A program made the position numbers and the translations under genes. A stretch of DNA of 64,000 bases from Primulina eburnea (taxonomy: Eukaryota; Streptophyta; Magnoliopsida; Lamiales; Gesneriaceae). Location of the stretch: the NCBI RefSeq assembly GCF_022965805.1, contig NC_133101.1:44367642-44431641 (forward strand), in the 5' to 3' direction. The notes beneath the pieces were generated by a model. The model did no database searches, was not told where the DNA came from, and worked only from the letters and a program-made list of their open reading frames with translations. Below are positions 33,741-44,829 of the stretch, piece after piece. Each line of letters begins with the position of its first letter. Position 1 is the first letter of the stretch.

Positions 33741-33944
33741 AAGATTAACTTAAAACTATTGTCCAACAATAAGTAAACATCTTTAATAGCCTTGGTAGCA
33801 ACTCTTGCTCCATTGCCCATCCTCTAGAAGGTCACACCTTCCTTAAGCTTTCTACTTCTTCCCATCACCTGTAACTCATTACAGAGATGTGAACCACAAC
33901 GGGTATCTAATACCCAAGAAGTAGAGTTAATTGAAATGTTTACT

Positions 33945-34102
33945 TCAATTTAGAACATACCGTTTCCAGAACTCTTCTGGGCAAGATATTCCTTGCAATT
34001 ACGCCTCCAATGTCCAGGCTTCTTGCAGTGATGACAAACATCACTAGTCTTGTCAGCCTTAACTGGTGTGGCTGCCACGACGGGATTCGGAGATTGCCTC
34101 AA
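33945..34102 (-). pseudogene. copia gag C-terminus (zinc knuckle) of element E
   Basis: Minus strand: VCHHCKKPGHWRRNCKEYL is a CX2CX4HX4C nucleic-acid-binding knuckle. It is the downstream half of the gag interrupted by element D; the upstream half is at 46237-46945. Confidence 0.85.
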
Positions 34103-34107
34103 CAAGG

Positions 34108-35593
34108 TGATATGTGTCGTTTTTACGTGTTTCATTGCATTAGTCTGTGTGTGTTTTGCATTGTGCATCGTTTATTTCAATCACATTCTGTTCATTTTAG
34201 AGTAAATATTTGCATTTTATCCTATCTCACTCGGGCATGTTGAATTTGTAGGAAAAGTGGCCGGAAAACCAAAAATTGGAGCCAAGTGCCAAGTCAAGAA
34301 AATGAAGTGCAGCAAGGTCGGCGCTCGAGCGGTAGTTTTCTACCGCCCGAGCGCGGGAGGTGAAAAATTACAGAGAGTTTGGCGCTCGAGCGGTACTTTT
34401 CTACCGTCCGAGCACGAGCAGTGATCCCCAAAAGAAAAAATACAGAAGAGTCGGCGCTCGAGCGGTAGTTTTCTACCGCCCGAGCGCGAATGCCGAACGC
34501 CCCAAGGAGATTTACAGAAGGTGTGGCGCTCGAGCGGTACTTTTCTACCGCCCGAGCGCCACCTATTTTTGGGAAAAGATCAATCTCAATTCCATTCCTT
34601 AATTCTGAAGAGGGAAGATATGGTAGGGGAGAGGCACGAATTCAGGATTATTCAGACTTGATTTGGCAGCCGTCACAAGCTTTTGGGAGAGAACTTTGCG
34701 CTTGGATTGAAGATTTGAAGCTTTCCGGGCACCGTTCTTCGCAGATTTCGTCTCGCCTAGTATTTCTAATCTAGTTTCTTTCATTCTAAACATTGTTGCA
34801 TTTATTTTTACTATGAATTCTAGTAGCTAAACTTATTATTTGTTGGGATTAACGGGGATCCTACCCCGAACGTTGAATCGAATTAATTTATATTTTGATT
34901 GTGCGTTATTCTTGATTTTACTATTGTTTTATTGTGTCATTAAAGAATAGCTAACTTTAACGACGTTTTCATATCACGAGTGAGTTCGAGAGAATAACGA
35001 GTGATAGGATCGAGTAGTAGAATTCGCGGATCTACAATTTACATAGATATATGAAATTGGATACGTGCCGATAGTCATAGTCCTAAGGGTCGAAAACTAG
35101 GGGATTTTATAGATCGAAATGCGATTCGCTCGTGATAAATAATTAAAGATATTTAATTACTTCATTGAGTGGAATTAGTCTGGCATAGCTCGAGAGAGTG
35201 TGTTCAATAGATTAGGAAATCCTGTCGGAAGCGTAGATCACGATTGAACGAATTAATAAATTAACGAGGGGTAGGTGAACCGAGATTCCCAACAAATCCA
35301 TTTTTCATTGAATTTTACTCAACCATTTTAGACATTATATCTCATTACTTGATTTTGAATCTTTTTATTTGCATTCTTATTTGATTTTAGTAGTAATAAA
35401 ACAATCAAATCACTTTTCGTTGCTAAATGTTCAATAACTGAAAATAACAATTGTAAAACACAGTCTTCAGTGGAACGATACTCGTACCCACGTACACTAT
35501 ATTATTACTTGACATCGTGCACTTGCGATTAATTTTTGAGCATACAAAATCATATTTTATTGGGGATTTCACTGTGCAAGTTTTGCTCGATCA
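34108..35593 (+). repeat. 5' LTR of element D
   Basis: 1486 bp, TGATATGTGTCG...GCTCGATCA. Four hairpin repeats lie at 34320-34560. It differs from the 3' LTR by only a handful of substitutions and an 83-bp stretch (35206-35288) absent there. Confidence 0.93.
34320..34560 (+). repeat. array of four GCTCGAGCGGTAG hairpins in D 5' LTR
   Basis: Copies at about 34320-34354, 34381-34415, 34453-34487 and 34525-34560: a stem GGCGCTCGAGCGGTAG, a TTTT loop and a near-complementary CTACCGCCCGAGCGC, spaced 61-72 bp. The last is followed at once by CCTATTTTTGGGAAAAG, a weak TATA-like stretch. Confidence 0.9.
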
Positions 35594-35599
35594 AGTTTT

Positions 35600-35617
35600 T
35601 GGCGCCGTTGCCTGGGA
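35600..35617 (+). other. primer binding site of element D
   Basis: TGGCGCCGTTGCCTGGGA, 6 bp after the LTR end. This fits the Asp-tRNA primer site known from Athila elements, with one base differing from the usual GCCGGGGA. Confidence 0.75.
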
Positions 35618-35716
35618 CTGTTAATCTACAATTTATTTTTAGTTATTTGCTTTAGCATTGTCTTATTATTCTTGAGCTGACACTCCATATTTTATTCTAG
35701 GTATCTTGTCTAGTGC

Positions 35717-37258
35717 ATGCCAAAGTCACTTGACGTGGAGCTTGAGTTCGACCCTGAAATTGAAAGAACTTTTCGCAGGAGAAGACAGCAGCAAAGACTG
35801 AAAGAACTGATGGAGAGACACGAGCCAGAACGTGAAGAGGAACAGCGTGAAGAGAGACATATTGAGATGCCACGCCGCATACCAATGTTAGAGTATGCCC
35901 AGCCTTCTTTGGATGGTGCACGCCCTAGCATTGTGAGGCCTATTGTGCGGGCAAATCACTTTGAAATCAAGCCAGCTACAATCCAGATGATTCAGAACAC
36001 AGTCCAATTCGGAGGAACTGCAGTAGATGACCCAAACACGCACATCGCGGATTTTCTTGAGATTTGCGATACTTTTAAATTCAATGGAGTTTCTGATGAT
36101 GCTGTTAGGTTGCGTTTATTTCCTTTCTCTTTACGTGATAAAGCTAAAGCATGGTTGAATTGTTTGCCTGTAGGTTCAATCACCACATGGGAGGACATGG
36201 CGAAAGCGTTTCTTATCAAATACTTTCCTCCATCAAAAACCATGAAGCTGTGGGCAGACATTACAACATTTGCTCAATTCGATCAGGAATCTCTATATGA
36301 GGCATGGGAGCGTTTCAAGGATCTACTACGAAGATGCCCACATCACGAGTTACCACTTGGGTTAGTCGTTCAAACATTTTATTATGGTTTGCTTACTCCT
36401 AACCATACTATGATAGATGCGGCTGCTTGTGGAAACCTGTTGAGAAAGACCGCGGAGGAAGGATATGAATTGTTAGAGGAAATGGCTGCTAGCAGCTATC
36501 ACCCTCAATCTGACAGGAACAACCAGCGGAGAAGTGCAGGAGTTCACCAGGTAACTGATTTTTCTGCCATTACTGCACAACTCGACGCTTTAAACAGGAA
36601 AATAGACGGCTTGAATGTGGGTGGCACGACTATGCGTCTTCAAGAGATATTCTGTGAAAAGTGTGGAGGAGAGCACTATGTGAAAGACTGTCAAGATGGA
36701 AATCCCTTCTATGTGCAAAATGAGGCACCGGTGAATCAAGTGGGAGTCCAAAACCGCCCAAGGAATGACCCTTATTCGAACACATACAATCCTGGGTGGA
36801 GGCAACATCCCAACTTCTCGTGGGGCGGTCAAAACAGTCAGAATAGACCGCAAGGAGGACAACAATATGGAAAAAAACCGATGTATAGATCCGATCCTCC
36901 TAGAGAAGAAAAGTCCAACTTGGAACAAATGATGTCTAAGTTTATTTCATCCACTGAAACTCGACTCCAAAACCAAGATGCATCAATAAAGGGGCTCGAG
37001 AATCAAATTGGACAGTTGGCCAAGATGATAGCAAGTAGAGAGCCGGGCACCTTGCCAAGTAATACCGAGACTAATCCAAAAGAGCAAGTGAAGGCCATCG
37101 AGTTGAAGAGCGGAAAAGTTTGGAGCCTAGAGAAAAAGAGAAAAGCCAAGTGCCGGATGAACAAGATGCGACATCAAAAGGTAAGTCAACTAACCCTACA
37201 CCGGCACACACTACGCAGGCTAAGATTGTTATCCCTCCACCTTTCCCTGCAGCATTGA
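35717..37258 (+). pseudogene. gypsy Gag of element D (frame lost at its C-terminus)
   Basis: 513 codons from the ATG at 35717. The Ty3-type capsid domain is near residues 100-230 (FKFNGVSDDAVRLRLFPFSL, KAWLNCLP, WEDMAKAFLIKYFPPSK, ESLYEAWERFKDLLRRCPHH). A short zinc knuckle CEKCGGEHYVKDC follows near residue 313, then a Gln/Asn-rich part and a coiled-coil-like ENQIGQLAKMIA. Between about 37120 and 37258 the natural continuation moves into another frame, so the Gag-protease fusion is broken by an indel. Gag would form the particle shell. Confidence 0.85.
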
Positions 37259-38219
37259 AAAAAGCAAAACTAGATGCACAATTCGGTAAATTTCTTGAGG
37301 TATTTAAAAAATTGCATATCAATATTCCTTTTGCCGATGCGTTGATGCAAATGCCTAGTTATGCTAAATTTCTTAAGGACATCTTAGCAAACAAGAGGAA
37401 GTTGGAGGATCACATGACGGTAAATTTGACTGAAAGCTGCTCTGCCTTAGTGAAAAATAAAATCCCACCGAAACTGAAAGACCCAGGGAGTTTCTCTATT
37501 CCTTGCATGATTGGGGATGTTGTTTTTCATAAAGAATTGTGTGATCTCGGTGCCAGTATTAATCTTATGCCATTGTCTGTGTTTAGGAAACTTGGGTTGG
37601 GAGAACCAAAGCCGACGAGGATGTCTCTACAACTAGCTGACAGATCTGTCAAGTACCCCCGCGGAGTGATTGAGGATGTGCTAGTGAAAGTGGACAAATT
37701 CATTTTCCCTGCGGACTTCGTGGCGCTTGACATGGAGGAGGATGCGGAGATGCCTCTGATTTTGGGTAGACCGTTCCTTGCAACTGGAAAGGCACTGATT
37801 GATGTGCAAGAGGGGAAGTTGAAACTGAGAGTGGGCGAGGATGAGATTACTTTTGATGTTTTTCACGCACTTAAGCACACATTGCATTCTGATAGTTGTT
37901 TTAGAATTGATGCTTTTGACTCTCTTGCGTCTCACTATGTGCAGGATGCTCTTAGGGACCCTTTGGAGGCCACTATAAATACTGAATTGGCAGAGGAGGA
38001 GTTGGATGAAGAAAGAGCTGAAATAGTGGCACACTTTAATGCCAACCATCCATGGAGAAAGCCAATGAGGATGCGACTGGAGGATCTAGGAGAACGGAGG
38101 GATTTGACCCCTCAAAGGTCAAGCATCGAGGATCCACCAACACTTGAGCTGAAGCTGTTGCCTCCACACCTCAAGTACGTATACTTAGGTGAGAATAACA
38201 CTTTACCTATCATTATTTC
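37120..38219 (+). pseudogene. gypsy protease region of element D, cut by solo LTR J
   Basis: The frame from 37120 holds the aspartic protease domain with ELCDLGASINLMPLSVFRKL (active-site DLGAS) and MPLILGRPFLATGKALIDV. It runs into LTR J at 38220, which separates it from the RT frame that resumes after 39001. Pol would be one polyprotein in an intact Athila element. Confidence 0.85.
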
Positions 38220-38996
38220 TGTAGTGACCCGTTCCAGAATCACCTACTAATCAAAAACTAAGCATGCATCATATGACATATAACAATGCAGCAAATACTC
38301 ATGCAACACATATATGAATGTATACTCAACCAGGATATCTCGGATAGTACTTTCGTACCTCTATCACAGCAAGCCTAGCCTTACGCAACACCGATAATCA
38401 GGTCTAGCACAAGCCTACGCATCAAAAGCATACTCAATCAATACTACCATGCTCGACTAGCAAAACCAGTACTCCCTAGTACTACCAAAGGTTTAGGGTT
38501 TACCTTCGTCCGTCGACAGCCCTTTGATGTCGATTGCCTTGAAACTCAGGCGCCGCTACGCTACTACTCCTGGCAGCTCTTGGCTATCGCTCGACCAACA
38601 ACTAACCCTAGAAACCTTCCAAATCCTCTCAACTATGAGGCAAAATCATGAATTGGCAAGTCACAAATGAGAAATCCGAGCACTATTTATAGGCCATGTT
38701 CGGATCCTCCGAACAACACTTCGGAACGTCCGAACGCTACGTGTCCATTGGCTCTTGACAGCTCATGATCGGATCCTCCGATCATACACTTCGGACCGTC
38801 CGAACTCCCACGTGTCGATCAACTCTTGACACCTAATGATCGGATCCACCGAACCCACTTCGGATCGTCCGAACCCTTCGGTGCTTCCGAACCCTCTTCG
38901 GTCCGTCCGATCATGACCATAGCCAAAATTACACCTTAAACCTTCTTAATCACCATTACTCCGTTAATTACCCAATTTGGAATTCGGGCTACTACA
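38220..38996 (-). mobile_element. solo LTR J in pol of element D
   Basis: A 777-bp TG...CA unit; on the minus strand it starts TGTAGTAGCCCGAATTCC and ends CGGGTCACTACA. It is flanked by the TSD ATTTC (38215-38219 and 38997-39001). It carries no coding sequence and is a gypsy-like LTR left by LTR-LTR recombination. A TATA box (TATAAATA, minus, 38684-38691) lies next to an array of palindromes. Confidence 0.88.
38701..38915 (-). repeat. array of TCGGANCNTCCGA palindromes in LTR J
   Basis: About eight palindromic words (TCGGATCCTCCGA, TTCGGAACGTCCGAA, TTCGGACCGTCCGAA and others) in roughly three 62-bp units. They lie directly upstream of the TATA box at 38684-38691 in the LTR's transcription direction. 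Confidence 0.85.
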
Positions 38997-39008
38997 ATTT
39001 CTGCTGCT

Positions 39009-40560
39009 TTGACAGATGTGATGGAGGACAAACTGTTGGAGGTATTGAAAGCACACAAGGGTGCATTTGCGTGGAAGGTGGCGGATATCAAAGGGATTAA
39101 TCCATCAGTCTGCATGCACAAGATCTTGATGGAAGAGAAGTACTCACCTCATGTGCAACCTCAGCGAAGACTGAATCCAAAGATGCAAGAGGTAGTAAAG
39201 GCTGAAACAATTAAGCTTCTCGATTCAGGTATTATCTATCCTATATCTGATAGTGCATGGGTAAGTCCTGTTCAGTTTGTGCCAAAAAAGGGTGGGATTA
39301 CTGTGATTACAAATGAGAATAATGAATTAATACCCACTAGGACTGTTACGGGATGGCGTGTGTGCATTGATTATAGGAAACTAAATGATGCCACCCGTAA
39401 AGATCACTTTCCCCTTCCCTTTATCGATCAAATGCTTGAAAGGTTAGCGGGTCATGAATTTTATTGCTTTTTAGATGGGTATTCAGGGTACAACCAAATT
39501 ATGATTGCGCCGGAGGACCAAGAGAAGACCACTTTCACTTGTCCTTACGACACTTTTACTTTTAGACGAATGCCCTTTGGTTTGTGTAATGCGCCGGCCA
39601 CTTTTCAGCGATGCATGACTGCTATATTTCACGACATGATAGAAACGTTTCTTGAAATTTTCAAGGATGACTTCTCGATATTTGGCTCTTCTTTTGATGA
39701 TTGTTTGCAGAATTTGAAGGTGGTGTTGAAGAGATGCGAGGAGACGAATTTGGTACTTAATTGGGAAAAATGCCACTTCATGGTACAAGAGGGAATTGTC
39801 TTAGGGCACAAGATTTCGGGGCACGGAATAGAGGTGGACAAGGCGAAAGTTGAAGTTATCAAGAACTTACCACCTCCGGCGTCCATAAAGGGAGTTAGAA
39901 GTTTTCTAGGCCACGCCGACTTCTACCGGCGTTTTATCAAAGATTTTTCTAAAATTGCAAAACCTCTATCTTCTTTACTCATGAAAGATGCACCTTTTGA
40001 TTTTAATTCGGATTGTTTGTAGGCATATGAGAAGTTGAAGGAGCGCTTGGTGACGGCTCTTGTCTTGGTGGCACCGGATTGGGATCTACCTTTCGAGGTC
40101 ATGTGCGATGCCAGTGATACTGCTGTTGGTGCTGTCCTCGGCCAAAGACTAAACAAGGTATTTCACACTATATACTATGCAAGTAGGACTCTAGATGAAG
40201 CACAATTAAATTATGCCACCACTGAAAAAGAGTTACTTGCATGCACTTGACAAGTTCCACTCATACCTTGTTTTGTCGAAAGTAACTGTGTTTACTGATC
40301 ACTCTGCCCTTAAATATTTACTTGCCAAGAAAGATGCAAAGCCACGCTTACTTCGGTGGATTTTATTATTGCAAGAATTTGACGTAGAAATAAAAGATAA
40401 GAAGGGTGTTGAGAATGTGGTTGTGGATCATTTGTCTAGATTGGAATTTATCAGTGATGATTGTGTGAATGATGCGATTAATGATTGGTTTCCAGATGAG
40501 CAGTTGTTTGAGGTGAAAAATTGTCCATGGTATGCAAATTTTGTAAATTTTCTTGTTACA
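39009..40560 (+). pseudogene. gypsy RT-RNase H of element D, broken
   Basis: 39009-40022 holds the RT: WRVCIDYRKLNDATRKDHFP, FCFLDGYSGYNQI-like text, FTFRRMPFGLCNAPATFQR and the catalytic FKDD (residues of FMDD in relatives). A TAG stop at 40021-40023 replaces a Glu codon just before RNase H ([34 protein letters not shown]). A small deletion near 40245 shifts the frame after KELLA. A third shift lies in the C7 run near 40565-40571. All catalytic blocks are visible but not in one frame. Confidence 0.88.
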
Positions 40561-41771
40561 GGCTCACCCCCCCAAATTTAACATTTCACCAAAGAAAGAA
40601 ATTCTTTTCGGATGTGAAGTATTATTTTTGGGAGGAACCTTTTTTGTTCAGAATTTGTGCAGATGCCATGATTCGGAGATGTGTTGCAGAGGAAGAGTTT
40701 GGGCAAATCCTCAACCATTGCCATGACCGTGAGGTAGGTGGTCATTTCGGACCAACAAGGACGGCATCCAAGGTACTCGAATGTGGCTTTTATTTGCCAA
40801 CTCTTTTCAAAGATGCTCGTTCTTATGTGTTACACTGTGATAAATGCCAGCGGTCAGGTAACATCTCTAACCGTCATGAAATGTCGTTAAATAATATCAT
40901 TGAATGTGAGGTTTTTGATGTGTGGGGAATAGAATTCATGGGACCGTTCCCCAGTTCTTTCACGAAAAAATACATCTTGGTGGCGGTTGATTATGTGTCT
41001 AAGTGGGTAGAGGCGGAAGCGTATGCCACTAATGATACTCAAGTGGTCCTAAAATTTTTAAAGAAAAATATTTTTAACCGATTTGGAACACCACGAGCAA
41101 TCATTAGTGATGGTGGCACGCATTTTTGCAACAAACTCTTTGAAAAACTTTTAAGCAAATATGGTGTCACACATAAAATCTCTACCCCTTATCACCCTCA
41201 GACGAGTGGGCAAGTTGAGGTGTCTAACCGAGAAATTAAGCGGATTTTGGAAAAAGTGGTAGGTGTCAATAGGAAAGATTGGTCGGTGAGGTTTGATGAT
41301 GCTCTTTGGGCATATAGGACTGCTTTCAAAACACCAATAGGCACGACACCGTACAGATTATTGTTTGGTAAAGCATGTCACTTACCTGTAGAGTTAGAGC
41401 ATCGGGCATATTGGGCAACAAAAGCACTAAACTTTAACTTTACTGATGCAGGTGAACGACGTTTACTTCAACTAGATCAGTTGGAGGAATTCCGGAATCT
41501 GGCCTATTATCTCGCACTAACCTACAAGGAAAAGACGAAGAAGGCCAATGACAAGCGGATCATCGAGAGAGAGTTCAAAGAAGGTGAAAGTGTCCTACTC
41601 TACAACTCCCGGTTGCGACTATTTCCCGGAAAATTGAAGTCGCGATGGTCTGGTCCATTCGTGATCTCAAAAGTTTATCCATCGGGAGCTGTAGAAGTGA
41701 AAGATGGGAAGGAAGGGGACATTTACGGTCAATGCCCATTGCCTGAAGCACTACATGAGTGGCACAATTGA
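40561..41771 (+). pseudogene. gypsy integrase of element D
   Basis: The frame to 41771 shows the zinc-binding H-H-C-C part ([20 protein letters not shown]), the catalytic D-D-E ([40 protein letters not shown]) and the C-terminal ARKTKKAND-type, [20 protein letters not shown] region. The domain itself is uninterrupted for about 400 residues, but its start frame depends on the C7 homopolymer at 40565-40571. It would insert the cDNA. Confidence 0.88.
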
Positions 41772-42016
41772 GCCACAACTTGGAATCACCCGGTTCCAAG
41801 ACATGCCGAACTGAGACAGACCGACAGTCAAGCTCTCGACTATAAATTGAGAACTATTTTCTTCCCCTTCTCTCGCATTTGATTTAGATTTCCCTTCGTG
41901 TCAATTTAGTTATTTTCTATTCCTTTTGTTTTATTTTATTTTTTAAAAAAAAAAAACAAAACAAAATAAAAAAAAACAAAACAAAACAAAAAAATTCTAA
42001 AGAAAAACAGACGTGT

Positions 42017-42195
42017 TCGCGCTCGAGCGGTAGTTATATACCGCCCGAGCGTGAACGCCTACCTCGGGATACAAATTCCCGAGAGATTGGCGCTTGAGCG
42101 GTAGTTTTCTACCGCCCGAGCGCGAGGGTGTACCTCTGGAAATAAACTCCAGTGAGGTTCGCGCTCGAGCGGTAGTTTTCTACCGCTCGAGCGCG
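42017..42195 (+). repeat. second array of three GCTCGAGCGGTAG hairpins, upstream of ORF3
   Basis: Copies at about 42017-42053, 42088-42123 and 42159-42195 with the same stem and loop as in the LTRs and 71-bp spacing. It is followed by AATTTTTAAAAAG (42198-42210), which resembles the stretch after the LTR array, and a C/T-rich tract. Confidence 0.9.
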
Positions 42196-42420
42196 ACAAT
42201 TTTTAAAAAGCGCGGACCCCTTCCCCTTTCCTCATTCTGCACGAATTATTTCCCCCAAATTCACCCCCAAATCCCTAACTCCTCTCAATTTGTTTTCTTC
42301 TCCTCGATTCTCTTGTGCAGGCACCACCATCTCCACTCCTCTTTCCGGCGGCAAGGCGCACTCTCCCTTAGGAAGCAAGAACATCCCTCTCCAATTCAAG
42401 GCACCAACTCTTCCAACAAA

Positions 42421-43491
42421 ATGGCTCCCAAGAAGCCAAAAGGTAACCCCGGTTCTTCCTCTTCATCCTCATTTGATAGACACCGTTTTGTTAGTATGGA
42501 GGCTAGGGCTCGATACGAGCATGCGAAAATTCATCGCAACCCAATAGCCGAGAGGGGAGTCCGGCGACAGTTAGAGGACAGATACTTGGATATTATTGTT
42601 GATTTGCAAAGGCGTGGATGGGAACAATACGGTGAGCAACCTAAGGCGGCGGTAGTCTCTGTGGTTCGCGAATTTTATGCCAATGCAGCGGAGGGGCGAA
42701 ATGGTTTGGTGTTTGTTAGGGGTAAACATGTGCCGTATGACTCGGTGACAATCAATGCACTGTTAGGGACAGCGGAGGATGATGACTCCCACTTCCAGAC
42801 ATTAGCTGCCAACCCGAATTATGATACGATTCTCGCCACATTGTGCCATCCGGGCGCAATATGGAAACCATTTGGCTGCTCGCCGAGTTGTTTTGACGAG
42901 AAGTATTTGAAAGCCGAAGTTGCCCTTTGGTATTTATTTGTGGCTCGGAGAATGATGCCGGTCTCGCATAAGAGCGAGGTCCAGAAAGAGCGGGCGGTGC
43001 TGCTTTATGCTTTGACCGAGGGATACGCCATCAACGTGGGCACACTTATCAATTCACAAATCACACTGAGTGCCCACAACAGTCATGTGGGCCTGTTCTT
43101 CCCCACCATTATCTCCGAGTTGTGCGCTAGAGTGGGAGTCGTATTTCGCGATGATGAGGAGTGGTTGCAGCCCATGAAGCCTATTTGTGTCGAAGACCTC
43201 CAGCGGAAACGAGCTAAGCGAATCAGTGCATTTCCCCCTCGGGAGGAGGACGCCGGTGGATCTAGCACTGCCATCCCACGCCGCCGCCCACCACAACCCC
43301 GCAGGCGAACTCAAAATGACAAGATGGATGAAAATCTCGCCTTCCAAGCGCATCAGAGTCAGTTCAACTCTTACGTCACGGACCATTTATCGCACATTGA
43401 CTCCATGATGCGCTCTTTGCTTGTGCACGGGGGCGTTGACCCGTCCACCATTCCACCGACTCCGCTACCTACTCCCCCATTCCAGTTCTAG
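42421..43491 (+). CDS. Athila-type extra ORF (plant transposon protein domain)
   Basis: 356 residues from MAPKKPKGNPG; the frame is open further up (to 42094) but only through hairpin sequence. A Ser-rich start is followed by a globular domain with EFYANAAEGRNGLVFVRGK, VPYDSVTINALLG, WYLFVARRMMPVSHKSEV and ERAVLLYALTEGYAINVGTL, then a basic stretch and a Pro-rich end. It is the same domain family as the Sirevirus ORF at 2177-4092. The ORF is intact, although the pol of this copy is broken. Such ORFs are called envelope-like by position; the role is unknown. A purine-rich tract (about 43698-43715) lies downstream. Confidence 0.8.
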   Translation: MAPKKPKGNPGSSSSSSFDRHRFVSMEARARYEHAKIHRNPIAERGVRRQLEDRYLDIIVDLQRRGWEQYGEQPKAAVVSVVREFYANAAEGRNGLVFVRGKHVPYDSVTINALLGTAEDDDSHFQTLAANPNYDTILATLCHPGAIWKPFGCSPSCFDEKYLKAEVALWYLFVARRMMPVSHKSEVQKERAVLLYALTEGYAINVGTLINSQITLSAHNSHVGLFFPTIISELCARVGVVFRDDEEWLQPMKPICVEDLQRKRAKRISAFPPREEDAGGSSTAIPRRRPPQPRRRTQNDKMDENLAFQAHQSQFNSYVTDHLSHIDSMMRSLLVHGGVDPSTIPPTPLPTPPFQF

Positions 43492-44829
43492 TATGATTAT
43501 TCTCAGCAGGGGGACGCTGCCGGAGTGCCACCACCCGAGCACGACGATGACGACGAGTCTTGATCAGGGGAGTTTACTGTTTCCCCTTTCTTTTTATTCT
43601 TTCTGCTTATTCTGTCGTTGCATTTGCATTCATGAGTTTTTTGGTTTTTAATGTTTGTTTCGTTTTGTGCACTGAGGGCATTGCACAACTCTAGTATGAG
43701 GGGGGGGAGGGTAGATTGTTTTGGTTGTTTAGTTAATTGGTTTAGTTTCGTTGCATTTCTTTTGTTTGGTGTCGTTTATGGTGAGAAGACATAGTTTGTG
43801 AGCCAATGATGATGTTGAATTGATAGTTTACAAAAGTATTGATTGGGTCACTTCGTGAATGGTACTCTTGATTGTTAAAGCATGAATTTTGGTACAAAAT
43901 TTGAACTTTTTGAGCACATATGCGTGGGGACTAGAATTTTGTAGGAATAATGGTGAAATTTGAAAGTTTTGTGTGGTTAACTTGAAAGGCACCATTTATG
44001 AGTTGATTTAGCATGTAAACCCGTAAAAATAAGTCGCTAATTGGGACCTTGAATGAGAAAATTTGATTTGCCTTGAACTTTACATTTACCTCCTTTCCAG
44101 TGCACTGAATTAAAATGTCATACTCCTAACCAGCTGTAATCCAAAGTATTATATTCTTAGCCTAGGGAGTACATGTGTGTAAATTGTGCATTTTTAAAAA
44201 AATAAAAAAAAAAAGAAAAAGAGAAGAAAGAAGGATATGTAAGGTGAGCGGGAGACGAAATAAAAAGAATGAAATTCTATTCCTAGGCTAAAAGTTGGAG
44301 ATGTAAGGAGACGAGGAAAGTCAGAGGAAAAGTCGTGACGATTGCACAATGAAAATGATCGGTGTACTCCCAACTTTTAGCCACTTGAGCTTATTTCCCT
44401 TCTTTTCGACACCCTTATCTGCACTTAAAAGTTGAATAAAGTTCAATTAATTGCTAGTGATAAATGGACACGGGGATGCATGCTAGCGAGACTTGTATTG
44501 AAGTGTTAATCGAGTGACTCGCATGATTTGATAATTGATCTATTTGAAGTACGAATGACTAGACCCATCATGACACACACACACGTTCAAATTAGTGTCG
44601 AGATTTATGTGTAGATGAGAATGAGTATTCGGTTGCGATTTGACTTGATTATGATTGGTAGTGGGAAAGTGAACTGAGGCATGGACATAAACGTTGTTAA
44701 CTCACCATTGACATTTACTTGTGTTAGTTATTTCTTGTTTGAGTAATTTTGTGGTTGTTGAGTTTGTTTAGTATCTCGTGCTTTAACCTATTTTACTCGA
44801 GGGCGAGCAAAATGTTAGTATGAGGGGGT
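43492..44829 (+). other. 3' non-coding part of element D, ending in the polypurine tract
   Basis: No reading frame is supported. It has a first purine/G-rich tract at about 43698-43715 (GAGGGGGGGGAGGG) and the LTR-adjacent tract at 44821-44828 (TGAGGGGG). Two such tracts could mean two plus-strand primers. Confidence 0.6.

Noticed and set aside
34320..34560. Regularly spaced palindromic repeats that look like a CRISPR array
   Set aside because: The DNA is plant nuclear, the 'spacers' are themselves conserved between the LTR copies, there are no cas genes, and the repeats lie in LTR promoters.
34360..34602. Open frame with repeated GARAVLFYRPSA units, and its twin at 45082-45495
   Set aside because: It is only the translation of the hairpin repeats in the D LTRs; spacing and identity follow DNA repeats, not a protein.
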